DNA of 64,000 nt, from contig NZ_PEFE01000001.1 in NCBI RefSeq assembly GCF_002754315.1, positions 2,356,001 through 2,420,000 of the forward strand, written 5' to 3'. The position numbers and the translations under genes are program-made. Below the pieces are notes generated by a model. It worked only from the letters and a program-made list of their open reading frames with translations, was not told the origin of the DNA and made no database searches. Positions 43,842 through 52,095 of the stretch are shown here, one piece after another (position 1 is the stretch's first letter; each line of letters opens with the position of its first letter). The DNA comes from Flavobacterium sp. 11 (GTDB lineage: Bacteria > Bacteroidota > Bacteroidia > Flavobacteriales > Flavobacteriaceae).

Positions 43842-45027
43842 GTGTCAGTTTGTTTACAGATGAAAATATGTTTTGGGCATTCCCAAGAATTTTGATAAAT
43901 CCTTTAGCATCGTCAGATGTCCAAGCGTTGTTCATTTCTCCATATTGTCCAAAACCGGTATTCATTAAATCATTTTCAGATTCAATTCCGTCCAATGTAA
44001 AGTGATATGGTTTTAGCGAAACGATAACCGTTCCGTTTACAGTCGTTTGAGTATCTTCTAGGAAAGCCTCGATGTTTCTCATTACAGGATCTAGAAATTG
44101 TCCTTCATGAAACAACATTCCGTACCAGTTTCCTAGTTGTTCTTTCCAGTATTGTTGCCATTTACCCAGCGTATGTTTCTCTAATAAATGGTGTGCTTTG
44201 ATGATGATTAAAGGCGCAGCGGCTTCAAAACCAACTCTTCCTTTAATTCCGATTATAGTGTCGCCAACGTGAATATCTCTACCAATTGCATACGCGCTGG
44301 CTAATTTTTCAAGAGCAACAATATTTTTTGTTGGTGTGTCCAATGTCCCGTTGATGCCTACTAATTGTCCTTTTTCAAATTGTAGTGTTACTTTCTCTTC
44401 ACCAGTTTTTTGCAATTGAGAAGGATATGCTTCACTTGGTAAAGTTTGATTTGAGGTCAATGTTTCTTTTCCGCCTACGCTTGTTCCCCACAATCCTTTA
44501 TTAATGGAATATTGTGCTTTTTCCCAAGAATAATGAACTCCGTTTTTAGATAAATAATCAACTTCTTCCTGTCTTGATAATTTTAAATCACGAATAGGAG
44601 TGATGATTTCAATTTCGGGAGCAATGGTTTGAAAAATTAAATCAAAACGAATTTGGTCATTTCCTGCACCGGTACTTCCGTGGGCGATTGCTTCTGCACC
44701 AACAGATTTTGCATATTTAATCGCTTCGATAGCTTGAAAAACACGTTCTGCACTTACGGATAATGGATAAGTATTATTTTTTAATACATTTCCATAAATC
44801 AAATATTTAATGGCTTTATCATAATATTTATCTACAATTGTAAGATTTGCATGTTGCGCACTTCCTAATTCGTAGGCTCTTTCTTCAATAGCGGCTAGTT
44901 CAGCTTCGTCAAATCCTCCAGTATTTATAAGAACGGTATGAACTTCATATCCTTTTTCGTTTTTTAAATATTTCAGGCAATATGAGGTATCTAATCCTCC
45001 ACTATAAGCTAATACAACTTTTTTCAT
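43834..45027 (-). CDS. argG: Argininosuccinate synthase
   Basis: Joins citrulline and aspartate with ATP. N-type ATP-pyrophosphatase motif AYSGGLDTSYCL at residues 7-18, and GSTGAGNDQIRFD for citrulline binding. The 397-aa length is typical of the family. It lies 4 bases after the GNAT gene and overlaps argC. It is the second gene of the arginine operon. Confidence 0.97.
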   Translation of the reverse strand: MKKVVLAYSGGLDTSYCLKYLKNEKGYEVHTVLINTGGFDEAELAAIEERAYELGSAQHANLTIVDKYYDKAIKYLIYGNVLKNNTYPLSVSAERVFQAIEAIKYAKSVGAEAIAHGSTGAGNDQIRFDLIFQTIAPEIEIITPIRDLKLSRQEEVDYLSKNGVHYSWEKAQYSINKGLWGTSVGGKETLTSNQTLPSEAYPSQLQKTGEEKVTLQFEKGQLVGINGTLDTPTKNIVALEKLASAYAIGRDIHVGDTIIGIKGRVGFEAAAPLIIIKAHHLLEKHTLGKWQQYWKEQLGNWYGMLFHEGQFLDPVMRNIEAFLEDTQTTVNGTVIVSLKPYHFTLDGIESENDLMNTGFGQYGEMNNAWTSDDAKGFIKILGNAQNIFSSVNKLTHD

Positions 45028-45031
45028 GATA

Positions 45032-45649
45032 TTATTTTTTTAAGAACAAGGCTTCTTTAATTGATTTTAATCGGTTTAATACTCTGACATTAAATGGGTG
45101 TTTAGGCGGATCTTTAGGCTTTTCTTTTGGGTCATAAAGCATTCCGGTACACAAACACATTTTGTTGTCTTTACTTTTTAGGATTTCATAATTGGTGCAC
45201 GTTTGACATCCTTTCCAAAAACTTGGGTCGCTGGTCAATTCTGAAAAAGGAACAGGTTTGTACCCCAAATCGGAATTTATTTTCATTACCGCTAAACCAG
45301 TAGTGATTCCAAAAACCTTAGCGTCTGGATATTTCTCTAATGAATAGTCAAAAACAAATGATTTGATTTTTTTTGCTAAACCTAAATTTCTGTAATCAGG
45401 ATGTACAATCAATCCAGAATGTGCTACAAATTTTCCGTGTTGCCAACTTTCGATATAGCAAAAACCGGCAAATTTCCCATTATCTAATGCGATAACGGCA
45501 TCTTTACTTTCCATCTTTTTTTGGATGTATTCAGGAGTTCTTTTTGCAATCCCAGTACCTCTCAATAAGGCGGACGATTCAATAGTATCGCATATTTCTT
45601 GCGAATACTTATAATGTTCTTCCTGAGTTACAATGATAGAAATTTTCAT
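45032..45649 (-). CDS. GNAT-family acetyltransferase, probable N-acylglutamate synthase of the arginine operon
   Basis: 205 aa, first gene of the operon, 4 bases before argG. The acetyl-CoA-binding stretch (AHSGLIVHPDYRNLGLAKKIK, about 77-97) is clear. It has a C-terminal cysteine cluster (C148, C151, C165, C167: CQTC and CLC) of the kind that could bind a metal. The position suggests that it makes N-acetyl- or N-succinylglutamate, the first committed compound. A classic ArgA or ArgJ is missing from the cluster. Function inferred from context. Confidence 0.7.
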   Translation of the reverse strand: MKISIIVTQEEHYKYSQEICDTIESSALLRGTGIAKRTPEYIQKKMESKDAVIALDNGKFAGFCYIESWQHGKFVAHSGLIVHPDYRNLGLAKKIKSFVFDYSLEKYPDAKVFGITTGLAVMKINSDLGYKPVPFSELTSDPSFWKGCQTCTNYEILKSKDNKMCLCTGMLYDPKEKPKDPPKHPFNVRVLNRLKSIKEALFLKK

Positions 45650-45883
45650 TTCAAGCGATTATTTTGAGTTAAAAAATGATTCGTGTATTTGTTTTTGAAA
45701 TGCATTTTCGCCAAATTCAAATATAATACTAAAACAGTCGATTGTTGTGCAATAAATTGAACTACAATACGATAGTGATAAATAAGTATTAATTTTTGGA
45801 TATATTAATCCAATGGAAAATAGCGGTAATTTCAAAACGGAAAAAATGAAAAATGAATAAAGATACGAAACAGCTTTTGGGTA

Positions 45884-45970
45884 CTATAGGGATAGTATCC
45901 GTACTTCGGGAGAAGTAGTAGGTCTGTTTGTCCGTGACAAAGAAGTTATATGTAAACTTATTTTATTCAT
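45884..45970 (-). CDS. Candidate leader peptide of the arginine operon (28 aa)
   Basis: MNKISLHITSLSRTNRPTTSPEVRILSL reads 28 codons to a TAG. It has three arginines (codons CGG, AGA, CGG), two of them of the kind rarely used in this AT-rich genome, plus rare CTA, TCC and CCC codons. It starts at or next to the predicted transcription start. Two hairpins overlap its end: TACTTC/GAAGTA and TACTAT/ATAGTA. An outer pair AAACAG/CTGTTT encloses both. About 234 bases of AT-rich DNA then run to the GNAT start at 45649. It is tentatively an attenuator or ribosome-stalling leader; the protein itself is unlikely to have another job. Confidence 0.5.
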   Translation of the reverse strand: MNKISLHITSLSRTNRPTTSPEVRILSL

Positions 45971-45975
45971 TGGTG

Positions 45976-46003
45976 CAAAAGTACACATATTTTTAAAACA
46001 CAA
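45976..46003 (-). promoter_or_regulatory. Promoter of the arginine operon (TTG-N17-TACTTTTG)
   Basis: On the minus strand TTG (46003-46001), a 17-base spacer, and TACTTTTG (45983-45976) match the Bacteroidota consensus TTG-N17-23-TAnnTTTG. The predicted start site is at or just before the leader ATG at 45970. Confidence 0.7.
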
Positions 46004-46059
46004 CACTAATTTTGTGTTTTGTAACAAAATTTTAATGTATTGTTGATTTTTTAAATTGA

Positions 46060-46095
46060 AAAACTCCTTGATAGGCTTAATTATCAAGGAGTTTT
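46060..46095 (-). terminator. Terminator after the lipoprotein gene at 46120
   Basis: AAAACTCCTTGATAA pairs with TTATCAAGGAGTTTT around a short loop and ends in a T run on the minus strand. Confidence 0.85.
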
Positions 46096-46119
46096 ATGTA
46101 ATAGTATTAATTTAAAATA

Positions 46120-47304
46120 TTAGTTTCTAAACCTGTTTCTGCTGATTACATCTTTTATTTTGGCTTTTAAATCTTCTCCGGTATCATAAACCATTTGTTC
46201 ATTGCTAGGAAAAGCTACCGCTCTTTTGTCAAAATAAGAGTAATAATTATCGTCAGAAGCGCGTCGATCACCTTTATATGTTGCATAAATATTTTCGAAA
46301 ATAAACTCACTGGCTATTGGGAAAGATTGTAATAATTGATTGCTTTTAAAGTTGATGTAATCTACTTTGGCAGTAATTTGACAGGATTTAAACTGTCTGA
46401 ATTCATAAATACGTACTGTTGCATTTCTCATATCATCCACCATCACCACTTTGCCTTTTTCGTCCAAAACTTCTTTTCCGTTGGCGTCAATCAGTTTTTT
46501 GACACCATCTTTTATAATGCGGTCTTTTACAAACTCTCTTTCTTTTATTTGCTCAGGCGAAATATAAATATGTCTAAAGTTAATTACCATTCCATAATCA
46601 TAATCAATTCCTTTTTGTTTGTTGCTGTGGTAGACTGTCCATTTGTCGTTCAATCCATAGGTGCTAAAATCCAATAAGTCATTTTGAAGACGAACCGGGA
46701 TAATCATATTCGTTTCGTTTTTGGTGTAAACCGATACATAATCAGAACCTTTAAATTTAGCTTCATCCATGAGTTGTAAAACGTTTTTATAATTTGGAGT
46801 TATTTGGTTTAAATATTCCATATCATCATACGCTTTTCGGTAATTCATTTTGTCTGAAGTTCCCATTAATTTTTTTGCATTAGCATACAAGTACGCTGAT
46901 AAGGCATTTTTGCTGTCAATGATTTGGTCGTTATAATTATCAAATGGAAAAATAGCATTTCGTCCTTCTTTAAGTAGTTTCAAAGGAAGTAACGGTTTAA
47001 TTTTTTCCTGACGGGAATTCAATTGTAAATACGTGTTGTACATTTTTTCCAATTGAGCAGGATTAGCATCTTTTGCTAATAAATTAATGGCATTTAAATC
47101 ACGTTCTTTTGCTTTGGCGAAAGCCTCTTCCAGCAAGTAAACATAATCTTGTTTGCCTTTTTTATCTTTATTGGTTCGCAAATTTGAAACGGCATTATCA
47201 ATTGCTTGGTCGTAATTTCCAGAGCTTAATAAATTTTGGGTTTGTTTCACGCCACAAGAGGAAACAAGGAGAAACAGGGATAATAAAAGAGTAATTTTTT
47301 TCAT
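46120..47304 (-). CDS. Hypothetical lipoprotein, Bacteroidota-type
   Basis: 394 aa with lipobox LLVSSC (Cys17). The N-terminal part is helical and TPR-like (LLSSGNYDQAIDNAVSNLRTNKDKKGKQDYVYLLEEAFAKA). The C-terminal half is strand-rich with VDYINFKSNQLLQSFPIASEFIFENIYATYKGDRRA. No enzyme motif. It is probably exposed at the outer membrane. I recognise the type from other Flavobacteriia but know no function. Confidence 0.83.
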   Translation of the reverse strand: MKKITLLLSLFLLVSSCGVKQTQNLLSSGNYDQAIDNAVSNLRTNKDKKGKQDYVYLLEEAFAKAKERDLNAINLLAKDANPAQLEKMYNTYLQLNSRQEKIKPLLPLKLLKEGRNAIFPFDNYNDQIIDSKNALSAYLYANAKKLMGTSDKMNYRKAYDDMEYLNQITPNYKNVLQLMDEAKFKGSDYVSVYTKNETNMIIPVRLQNDLLDFSTYGLNDKWTVYHSNKQKGIDYDYGMVINFRHIYISPEQIKEREFVKDRIIKDGVKKLIDANGKEVLDEKGKVVMVDDMRNATVRIYEFRQFKSCQITAKVDYINFKSNQLLQSFPIASEFIFENIYATYKGDRRASDDNYYSYFDKRAVAFPSNEQMVYDTGEDLKAKIKDVISRNRFRN

Positions 47305-47400
47305 AAGCTTACAGTTAAGTAAATGATTTTTCGAAATTGTTTCTACTGTTTTTAAGCAGTTTTACGGGTTTTGAATTTTAAAATCCAAAAATAATGCCAT

Positions 47401-47438
47401 AAAAAAACCTAACAAAAATAGAATAAATGTTAGGTTTT
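47401..47438 (-). terminator. Terminator after fumarylacetoacetase
   Basis: On the minus strand AAAACCTAACA and TGTTAGGTTTT-type arms pair and end in a long T run, 20 bases past the stop at 47460. Confidence 0.8.
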
Positions 47439-47459
47439 AAAAAGTGTATTTCTAATTTT

Positions 47460-48743
47460 TTATTGTCTCACAAAAGGAGGCAGTAATTTGCTGGAAACTT
47501 CACCAAAACCAATTCGGACCTGACCATTTTGGCAAAAACCTTTCATGATTACGGTGTCATTGTCATTGATAAATTTACGCTCTGTTCCGTCGCCCATTTT
47601 TATTGGATTTTTTCCGCCCCAAGTTAATTCTAACATGGAACCAAAACTGTCTTCAGTTGGGCCGGAAATAGTTCCTGAACCCATCATGTCACCAGAATTT
47701 ACACGACATCCATTAGAAGTATGATGTGCTAATTGTTGGCACATTGACCAGTATAAATATTTAAAATTAGAGTGCGAAACTACTGTTGGTTTTGCATTTT
47801 CAGGCTGAATTGCCACCTCTAAATTGATGTCAAATGAATGTTTTCCTTTTTGTTGCAAATAGGGAAGTGGAGTAGGCTCTTGTTTTGGTCCTTTGGTTCT
47901 AAAAGGTTCCAAAGCATCCATAGTAACTATCCAAGGGGAAATTGAAGTTGCAAAGTTTTTCGCCAAGAATGGTCCTAATGGTACATATTCCCATTTTTGA
48001 ATGTCGCGGGCACTCCAGTCATTCAATAAAACCATCCCGAAAATATAATCTTCAGCTTCAGTTACAGCAATGTTTTCTCCCATTATATTTACATCCGTAG
48101 TAATAAAAGCAGTTTCAAGTTCAAAATCTACTGAACGTGAAGGTCCAAAAACTGGCGTGGTTTCTCCGTTTGGTAACGTTTGTCCCATTGGTCTGTGAAC
48201 CGGAATTCCTGATGGAACGATGGTAGAACTTCTGCCATGATAGCCCACAGGAATATGAAGCCAGTTTGGTAATAATGCATTTTCAGGGTCACGGAACATT
48301 TTTCCTACATTAGTTGCGTGCTCTTTACTGGAATAGAAGTCAGTGTAATCACCAATAAGTACCGGTAATTGCATTTCAACATCTTCCATTTTGAAAATTA
48401 TTATATCTCTGTCTTTTGCATTATCTTGTAGTTTCGAATTTGTCACATCAAAAAGCTCCGCAATTCGGTTTCGAACCAAACGCCATGTTTTTTGACCATC
48501 AGAAATAAAATCATTCAAAGTATCCTGCATGAACATATCATCCGTCAGTTCAATACCTTCAAAATAATTTAATTGTTGTAAAGCTCCCAAATCGATTGCG
48601 AAATCTCCAATTCTTGTTCCTACGGTTACAATGTTTTCTTTGGTAAGGAAAACTCCAAAAGGAATATTTTGAATAGGGAAATCACTGTTGACAGGTACTT
48701 CTAGCCATGATTTTCTATTGGTATCGTTAGCTGTTATTGGCAT
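47460..48743 (-). CDS. fahA: Fumarylacetoacetase
   Basis: Last enzyme of tyrosine degradation; splits fumarylacetoacetate into fumarate and acetoacetate. 427 aa. The C-terminal catalytic domain has LLNDWSARDIQKWEYVPLGPFLAKNF (about 244-269) with the metal-binding carboxylates upstream in DFELETAF, and the RVNSGDMMGSGTISGP end motif. The N-terminal SH3-like domain ends with PVGYHGRSSTIVPSG. No other homogentisate-pathway gene lies nearby in this window. Confidence 0.95.
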   Translation of the reverse strand: MPITANDTNRKSWLEVPVNSDFPIQNIPFGVFLTKENIVTVGTRIGDFAIDLGALQQLNYFEGIELTDDMFMQDTLNDFISDGQKTWRLVRNRIAELFDVTNSKLQDNAKDRDIIIFKMEDVEMQLPVLIGDYTDFYSSKEHATNVGKMFRDPENALLPNWLHIPVGYHGRSSTIVPSGIPVHRPMGQTLPNGETTPVFGPSRSVDFELETAFITTDVNIMGENIAVTEAEDYIFGMVLLNDWSARDIQKWEYVPLGPFLAKNFATSISPWIVTMDALEPFRTKGPKQEPTPLPYLQQKGKHSFDINLEVAIQPENAKPTVVSHSNFKYLYWSMCQQLAHHTSNGCRVNSGDMMGSGTISGPTEDSFGSMLELTWGGKNPIKMGDGTERKFINDNDTVIMKGFCQNGQVRIGFGEVSSKLLPPFVRQ

Positions 48744-48818
48744 ATTTTGTTAATTATTTTGTTAAAAAATTACTCATCAAATATATTATAATCTAACTAT
48801 TAACCAAACGTTTTTTTG

Positions 48819-48826
48819 TATTTTTG
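48819..48826 (+). promoter_or_regulatory. -7 box (TATTTTTG) upstream of glyA
   Basis: TATTTTTGCATC is a good TAnnTTTG match 26 bases before the glyA ATG. I found no convincing TTG at the -33 distance. Confidence 0.5.
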
Positions 48827-48851
48827 CATCAAATTAACGAAAATCAAAAAA

Positions 48852-50126
48852 ATGCAACGCGACGAACAAATTTTTGACCTTATTCTAGAAGAACAAGAAA
48901 GACAAATTCACGGATTAGAACTTATTGCTTCGGAAAACTTCGTAAGTGACGAAGTAATGGAAGCAGCTGGTTCTGTTTTAACTAACAAATATGCTGAAGG
49001 ATATCCTGGCAAAAGATACTACGGCGGTTGTGAAGTAGTTGATGTTGTTGAACAAATTGCTATTGACAGAGCCAAAGAATTATTTGGAGCTGAATATGCA
49101 AATGTACAGCCGCACTCTGGTTCACAAGCTAATACAGCGGTTTATCACGCTTGTATCAAACCAGGTGATAAAATTTTAGGTTTTGATTTGTCTCATGGAG
49201 GACACTTAACCCACGGTTCACCAGTTAATTTTTCGGGACGTTTATACACACCTTCATTTTATGGTGTAGATAAGGAAACAGGAAGATTAGATTATGATAA
49301 AATTCAAGAAATTGCAACTAAAGAACAACCAAAATTAATCATTGCAGGAGCTTCGGCTTATTCTCGTGATATGGATTTTGAGCGTTTCAGAGTAATTGCT
49401 GACAGTGTTGGTGCTATTTTACTAGCTGATATTTCTCATCCTGCCGGACTTATTGCAAAAGGATTGATGAATGATCCATTGCCTCATTGCCATATTGTAA
49501 CTACTACAACACACAAAACGTTACGTGGTCCTCGTGGTGGTTTGATTATGATGGGTAAAGATTTCGAAAATCCATTTGGTTTAACTACACCAAAAGGAGA
49601 AATCAGAATGATGTCTTCTTTATTAGATTTGGCTGTTTTTCCTGGAAATCAAGGTGGTCCGTTAATGCACATCATTGCTGCAAAAGCAGTAGCTTTTGGT
49701 GAAGCTTTGAAAGATGAATTTTTTACATATGCTTTACAATTACAAAAAAATGCTAACGCTATGGCGGATGCTTTTGTAAAAAGAGGATATGAAATCATTT
49801 CTGGCGGAACAGACAATCACATGATGTTGATTGATTTAAGAAACAAGAATATTTCTGGAAAAGATGCTGAAAATGCATTGGTAAAAGCAGAAATTACCGT
49901 AAATAAAAACATGGTTCCATTTGATGATAAATCACCATTTGTAACTTCAGGTATTCGTGTAGGAACTGCTGCTATTACCACTCGTGGTCTAGTTGAAGAA
50001 GATATGGAAACTATTGTTGCTCTAATTGACAGAGTATTGGTAGACTACACTAACGAAGATGTTATCGAAGCTGTAGCTAATGAAGTAAACGAAATGATGA
50101 GCGAAAGAGCTATTTTCGTATACTAA
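48852..50126 (+). CDS. glyA: Serine hydroxymethyltransferase
   Basis: Interconverts serine and glycine with tetrahydrofolate. The start ATG at 48852 ([11 protein letters not shown]) is preferred over 48816, which would read through the promoter region. PLP Lys lies in [30 protein letters not shown] and [14 protein letters not shown] are conserved. The 424-aa length is usual. A repeat-rich 124-base gap separates it from miaE, which may be co-transcribed. Confidence 0.97.
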   Translation: MQRDEQIFDLILEEQERQIHGLELIASENFVSDEVMEAAGSVLTNKYAEGYPGKRYYGGCEVVDVVEQIAIDRAKELFGAEYANVQPHSGSQANTAVYHACIKPGDKILGFDLSHGGHLTHGSPVNFSGRLYTPSFYGVDKETGRLDYDKIQEIATKEQPKLIIAGASAYSRDMDFERFRVIADSVGAILLADISHPAGLIAKGLMNDPLPHCHIVTTTTHKTLRGPRGGLIMMGKDFENPFGLTTPKGEIRMMSSLLDLAVFPGNQGGPLMHIIAAKAVAFGEALKDEFFTYALQLQKNANAMADAFVKRGYEIISGGTDNHMMLIDLRNKNISGKDAENALVKAEITVNKNMVPFDDKSPFVTSGIRVGTAAITTRGLVEEDMETIVALIDRVLVDYTNEDVIEAVANEVNEMMSERAIFVY

Positions 50127-50138
50127 AAAGTTCAAAAA

Positions 50139-50241
50139 AGTTTAAAGTTTAAGGTTTAAGGTTTTGTGTTTACGGAAAGTGATCGCAATTTTTTAAACTT
50201 TAAACTTTTTTTATTTTAATGTAACTTTAAACTTTAAACAA
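50139..50241. repeat. AAGTTTAAAG/GGTTTAAGG tandem repeat with inverted partners (glyA-miaE gap)
   Basis: Tandem GTTTAAAG and GGTTTAAG units, a short unique stretch (TTTACGGAAAGTGATCG), then TTTAAACTTTAAAC and again AACTTTAAACTTTAAAC complements. It covers most of the 124-base gap. The same unit family is at 12291 and 42799. Confidence 0.75.
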
Positions 50242-50250
50242 ATTGTATAA

Positions 50251-50844
50251 ATGTCTGTACTAAGATTAAAATTACCAACGGATCCAAGATGGGTCAATAT
50301 TGTAGAAAAGAACATTGAGGAAATCTTGACAGATCACGCTTGGTGTGAACAAAAAGCTGCTACAAATGCCATTACGATTATCACAAACAATTCAGAGCAT
50401 CAAGATTTAGTGAAGGATTTATTGGCTTTGGCCAAAGAAGAAATCGATCATTTTGAGCAAGTTCACAATATCATTATTAAGCGTGGCTTGAAATTGGGGC
50501 GTGAACGCAAAGATGAATATGTGAATGAATTGTATTTGTACATGAAAAAAAGCAGCGATGGAAGCAGAGTTTCCAGTTTAGTGGAACGGTTATTGTTTTC
50601 AGCAATGATAGAAGCCAGAAGTTGTGAGCGTTTCAAAGTACTTTCGGAAAACATTCAAGACGAAGAATTATCTGTTTTTTACAGGGATTTGATGGAGAGT
50701 GAAGCAGGACATTACACTACTTTTATTACTTATGCAAGAAAATATGGAGTAGGAATTGACGTTGAAAAGCGTTGGAGAGAATGGCTCGAATTTGAAGAAA
50801 ATATTATAACAAATTACGGTAAAAATGAAACAATTCATGGGTAG
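50251..50844 (+). CDS. miaE: tRNA-(ms2)io6A hydroxylase
   Basis: Di-iron hydroxylase that adds a hydroxyl to the isopentenyl group placed by MiaA (6011-6940) at A37. 197 aa. Iron-binding acidic and His residues are in KEEIDHFEQVHNII and SEAGHYTTFITYARKYG. O2-dependent, so its presence implies aerobic growth. Start ATG at 50251 fits family length. Confidence 0.92.
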   Translation: MSVLRLKLPTDPRWVNIVEKNIEEILTDHAWCEQKAATNAITIITNNSEHQDLVKDLLALAKEEIDHFEQVHNIIIKRGLKLGRERKDEYVNELYLYMKKSSDGSRVSSLVERLLFSAMIEARSCERFKVLSENIQDEELSVFYRDLMESEAGHYTTFITYARKYGVGIDVEKRWREWLEFEENIITNYGKNETIHG

Positions 50845-51042
50845 TTTTTTATTATAGCCGATTTTAGTTCTAATTTTTAGTAAATAATGAACGATTTAAG
50901 AACCTTAATAATCAGTTATTTATATTTATTGCGTTTAAAAGAAGACAATGTTTTGTATTTAAAATAAATTATTTGTTACCAGATTAATATTTTTTGATTT
51001 ACATTTATGATTTAATTTTAACCTTAACACTTGTTTATTGAT

Positions 51043-51603
51043 ATGAAACTCAATTTTAATTATGATGGAAATATTGCTTGTAAGGCAATATTACAAGATC
51101 AATTAGAAAAATTCGATATTAAATATCAACTGTTGGATTTAGGACAAATTGAAATTGGAGATAGTGTTTCTGAAGATGTTTTGGCAGAACTTCAAGTAGG
51201 TTTAACAAAGTATGGCATTCAGATTATTGATAATCCAAAAGGACAATTAATCCAAAAAATTAAAGACGCTATAATTGAGATTGTATATGAAAAAGAGAAA
51301 TTTCCAAACATAACGATTTCTCAATATTTATCGGATAAACTGAACTTTAGGTACGGTTACATTACTAATGTTTTTTCGGAATATACATTTACATCTATTG
51401 AGAATTTTATTATTATTCAAAAGATTGAAAGAGCCAAAAAACTTATAATTGAAGAGAAACTTACGTTAACCGAAATTTCTCATGAGTTAAACTATAGTAG
51501 CGTAGCTTACTTATCAACTCAATTTAAAAAAGTAACAGGACTAACACCCTCAATGTTTAAAAGGATAGTAGGTAAAAAGAGAGAGTTATCTAATAATGAT
51601 TAA
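51043..51603 (+). CDS. AraC-family transcriptional regulator (short, Bacteroidota type)
   Basis: 186 aa from ATG 51043 (MKLNFNYDGNIACKAIL); a TTG at 51031 is less likely. C-terminal HTH_18 domain with SIENFIIIQKIERAKKLIIEEKLTLTEISHELNYSSVAYLSTQFKKVTGLTPSMFKR. The N-terminal about 85 residues are not a known ligand domain. It is followed after 29 bases by a response regulator and then a kinase, an arrangement common in Flavobacteriia. It is probably the output of that signalling unit. Confidence 0.88.
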   Translation: MKLNFNYDGNIACKAILQDQLEKFDIKYQLLDLGQIEIGDSVSEDVLAELQVGLTKYGIQIIDNPKGQLIQKIKDAIIEIVYEKEKFPNITISQYLSDKLNFRYGYITNVFSEYTFTSIENFIIIQKIERAKKLIIEEKLTLTEISHELNYSSVAYLSTQFKKVTGLTPSMFKRIVGKKRELSNND

Positions 51604-51632
51604 ATAAAAATTAAAAATATACCCTATATTTT

Positions 51633-52085
51633 ATGATTACACACCAAGATTCAATGCATATTCTTTTAGCTGACGATGACGAAGATGATCGCACTTTTTT
51701 TAGTGAAGCTATACAAGAGCTTAAAATGAATAATAAGTTGACTCTATTTAAAGATGGTAATGATCTAATGGATTATTTAGTGCATCCTGAAATTAAGTTG
51801 CCTCATGTTTTATTTCTAGATTTGAATATGCCAGGAAAAACAGGAATTGACTGTCTGAAAGAAATTAGATCAAACACTCGTTTTAAAGATGTTTCGATTG
51901 CCATATATTCTACCTCTTCATCAGAAAAAGATATTGAAGACACCTTTATTGAAGGAGCAAATATCTACATTAAAAAACCCAATGATTTTTCTAAACTAAA
52001 AAAAGTAATCAAGGAGGTTGTAAATATGAATTGGCAATTTCATACCTCAGGTTTAAATATCGAGACTTTTTTCTTTAGCATATAA
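51633..52085 (+). CDS. Single-domain response regulator (Rcp1-like)
   Basis: 150 aa receiver domain with no output domain. ADDDEDD acidic pocket near residues 12-18, phosphoacceptor Asp in LFLDLNMPGKTG (about 64) and the Lys in YIKKP. Single-domain Rcp-type regulators relay phosphate from phytochrome-like kinases. The next gene, 10 bases downstream, encodes such a kinase (PAS + HisKA), which is the likely partner. Start at 51633 or at the internal Met8. Confidence 0.9.
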   Translation: MITHQDSMHILLADDDEDDRTFFSEAIQELKMNNKLTLFKDGNDLMDYLVHPEIKLPHVLFLDLNMPGKTGIDCLKEIRSNTRFKDVSIAIYSTSSSEKDIEDTFIEGANIYIKKPNDFSKLKKVIKEVVNMNWQFHTSGLNIETFFFSI

Positions 52086-52095
52086 TAAGGAATAA

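Noticed and set aside
45976..46087. 67-codon ORF start at 46087 for the leader region
   Set aside because: It would begin upstream of the promoter. The 28-codon frame from 45970 is the only one that fits the predicted transcript start.
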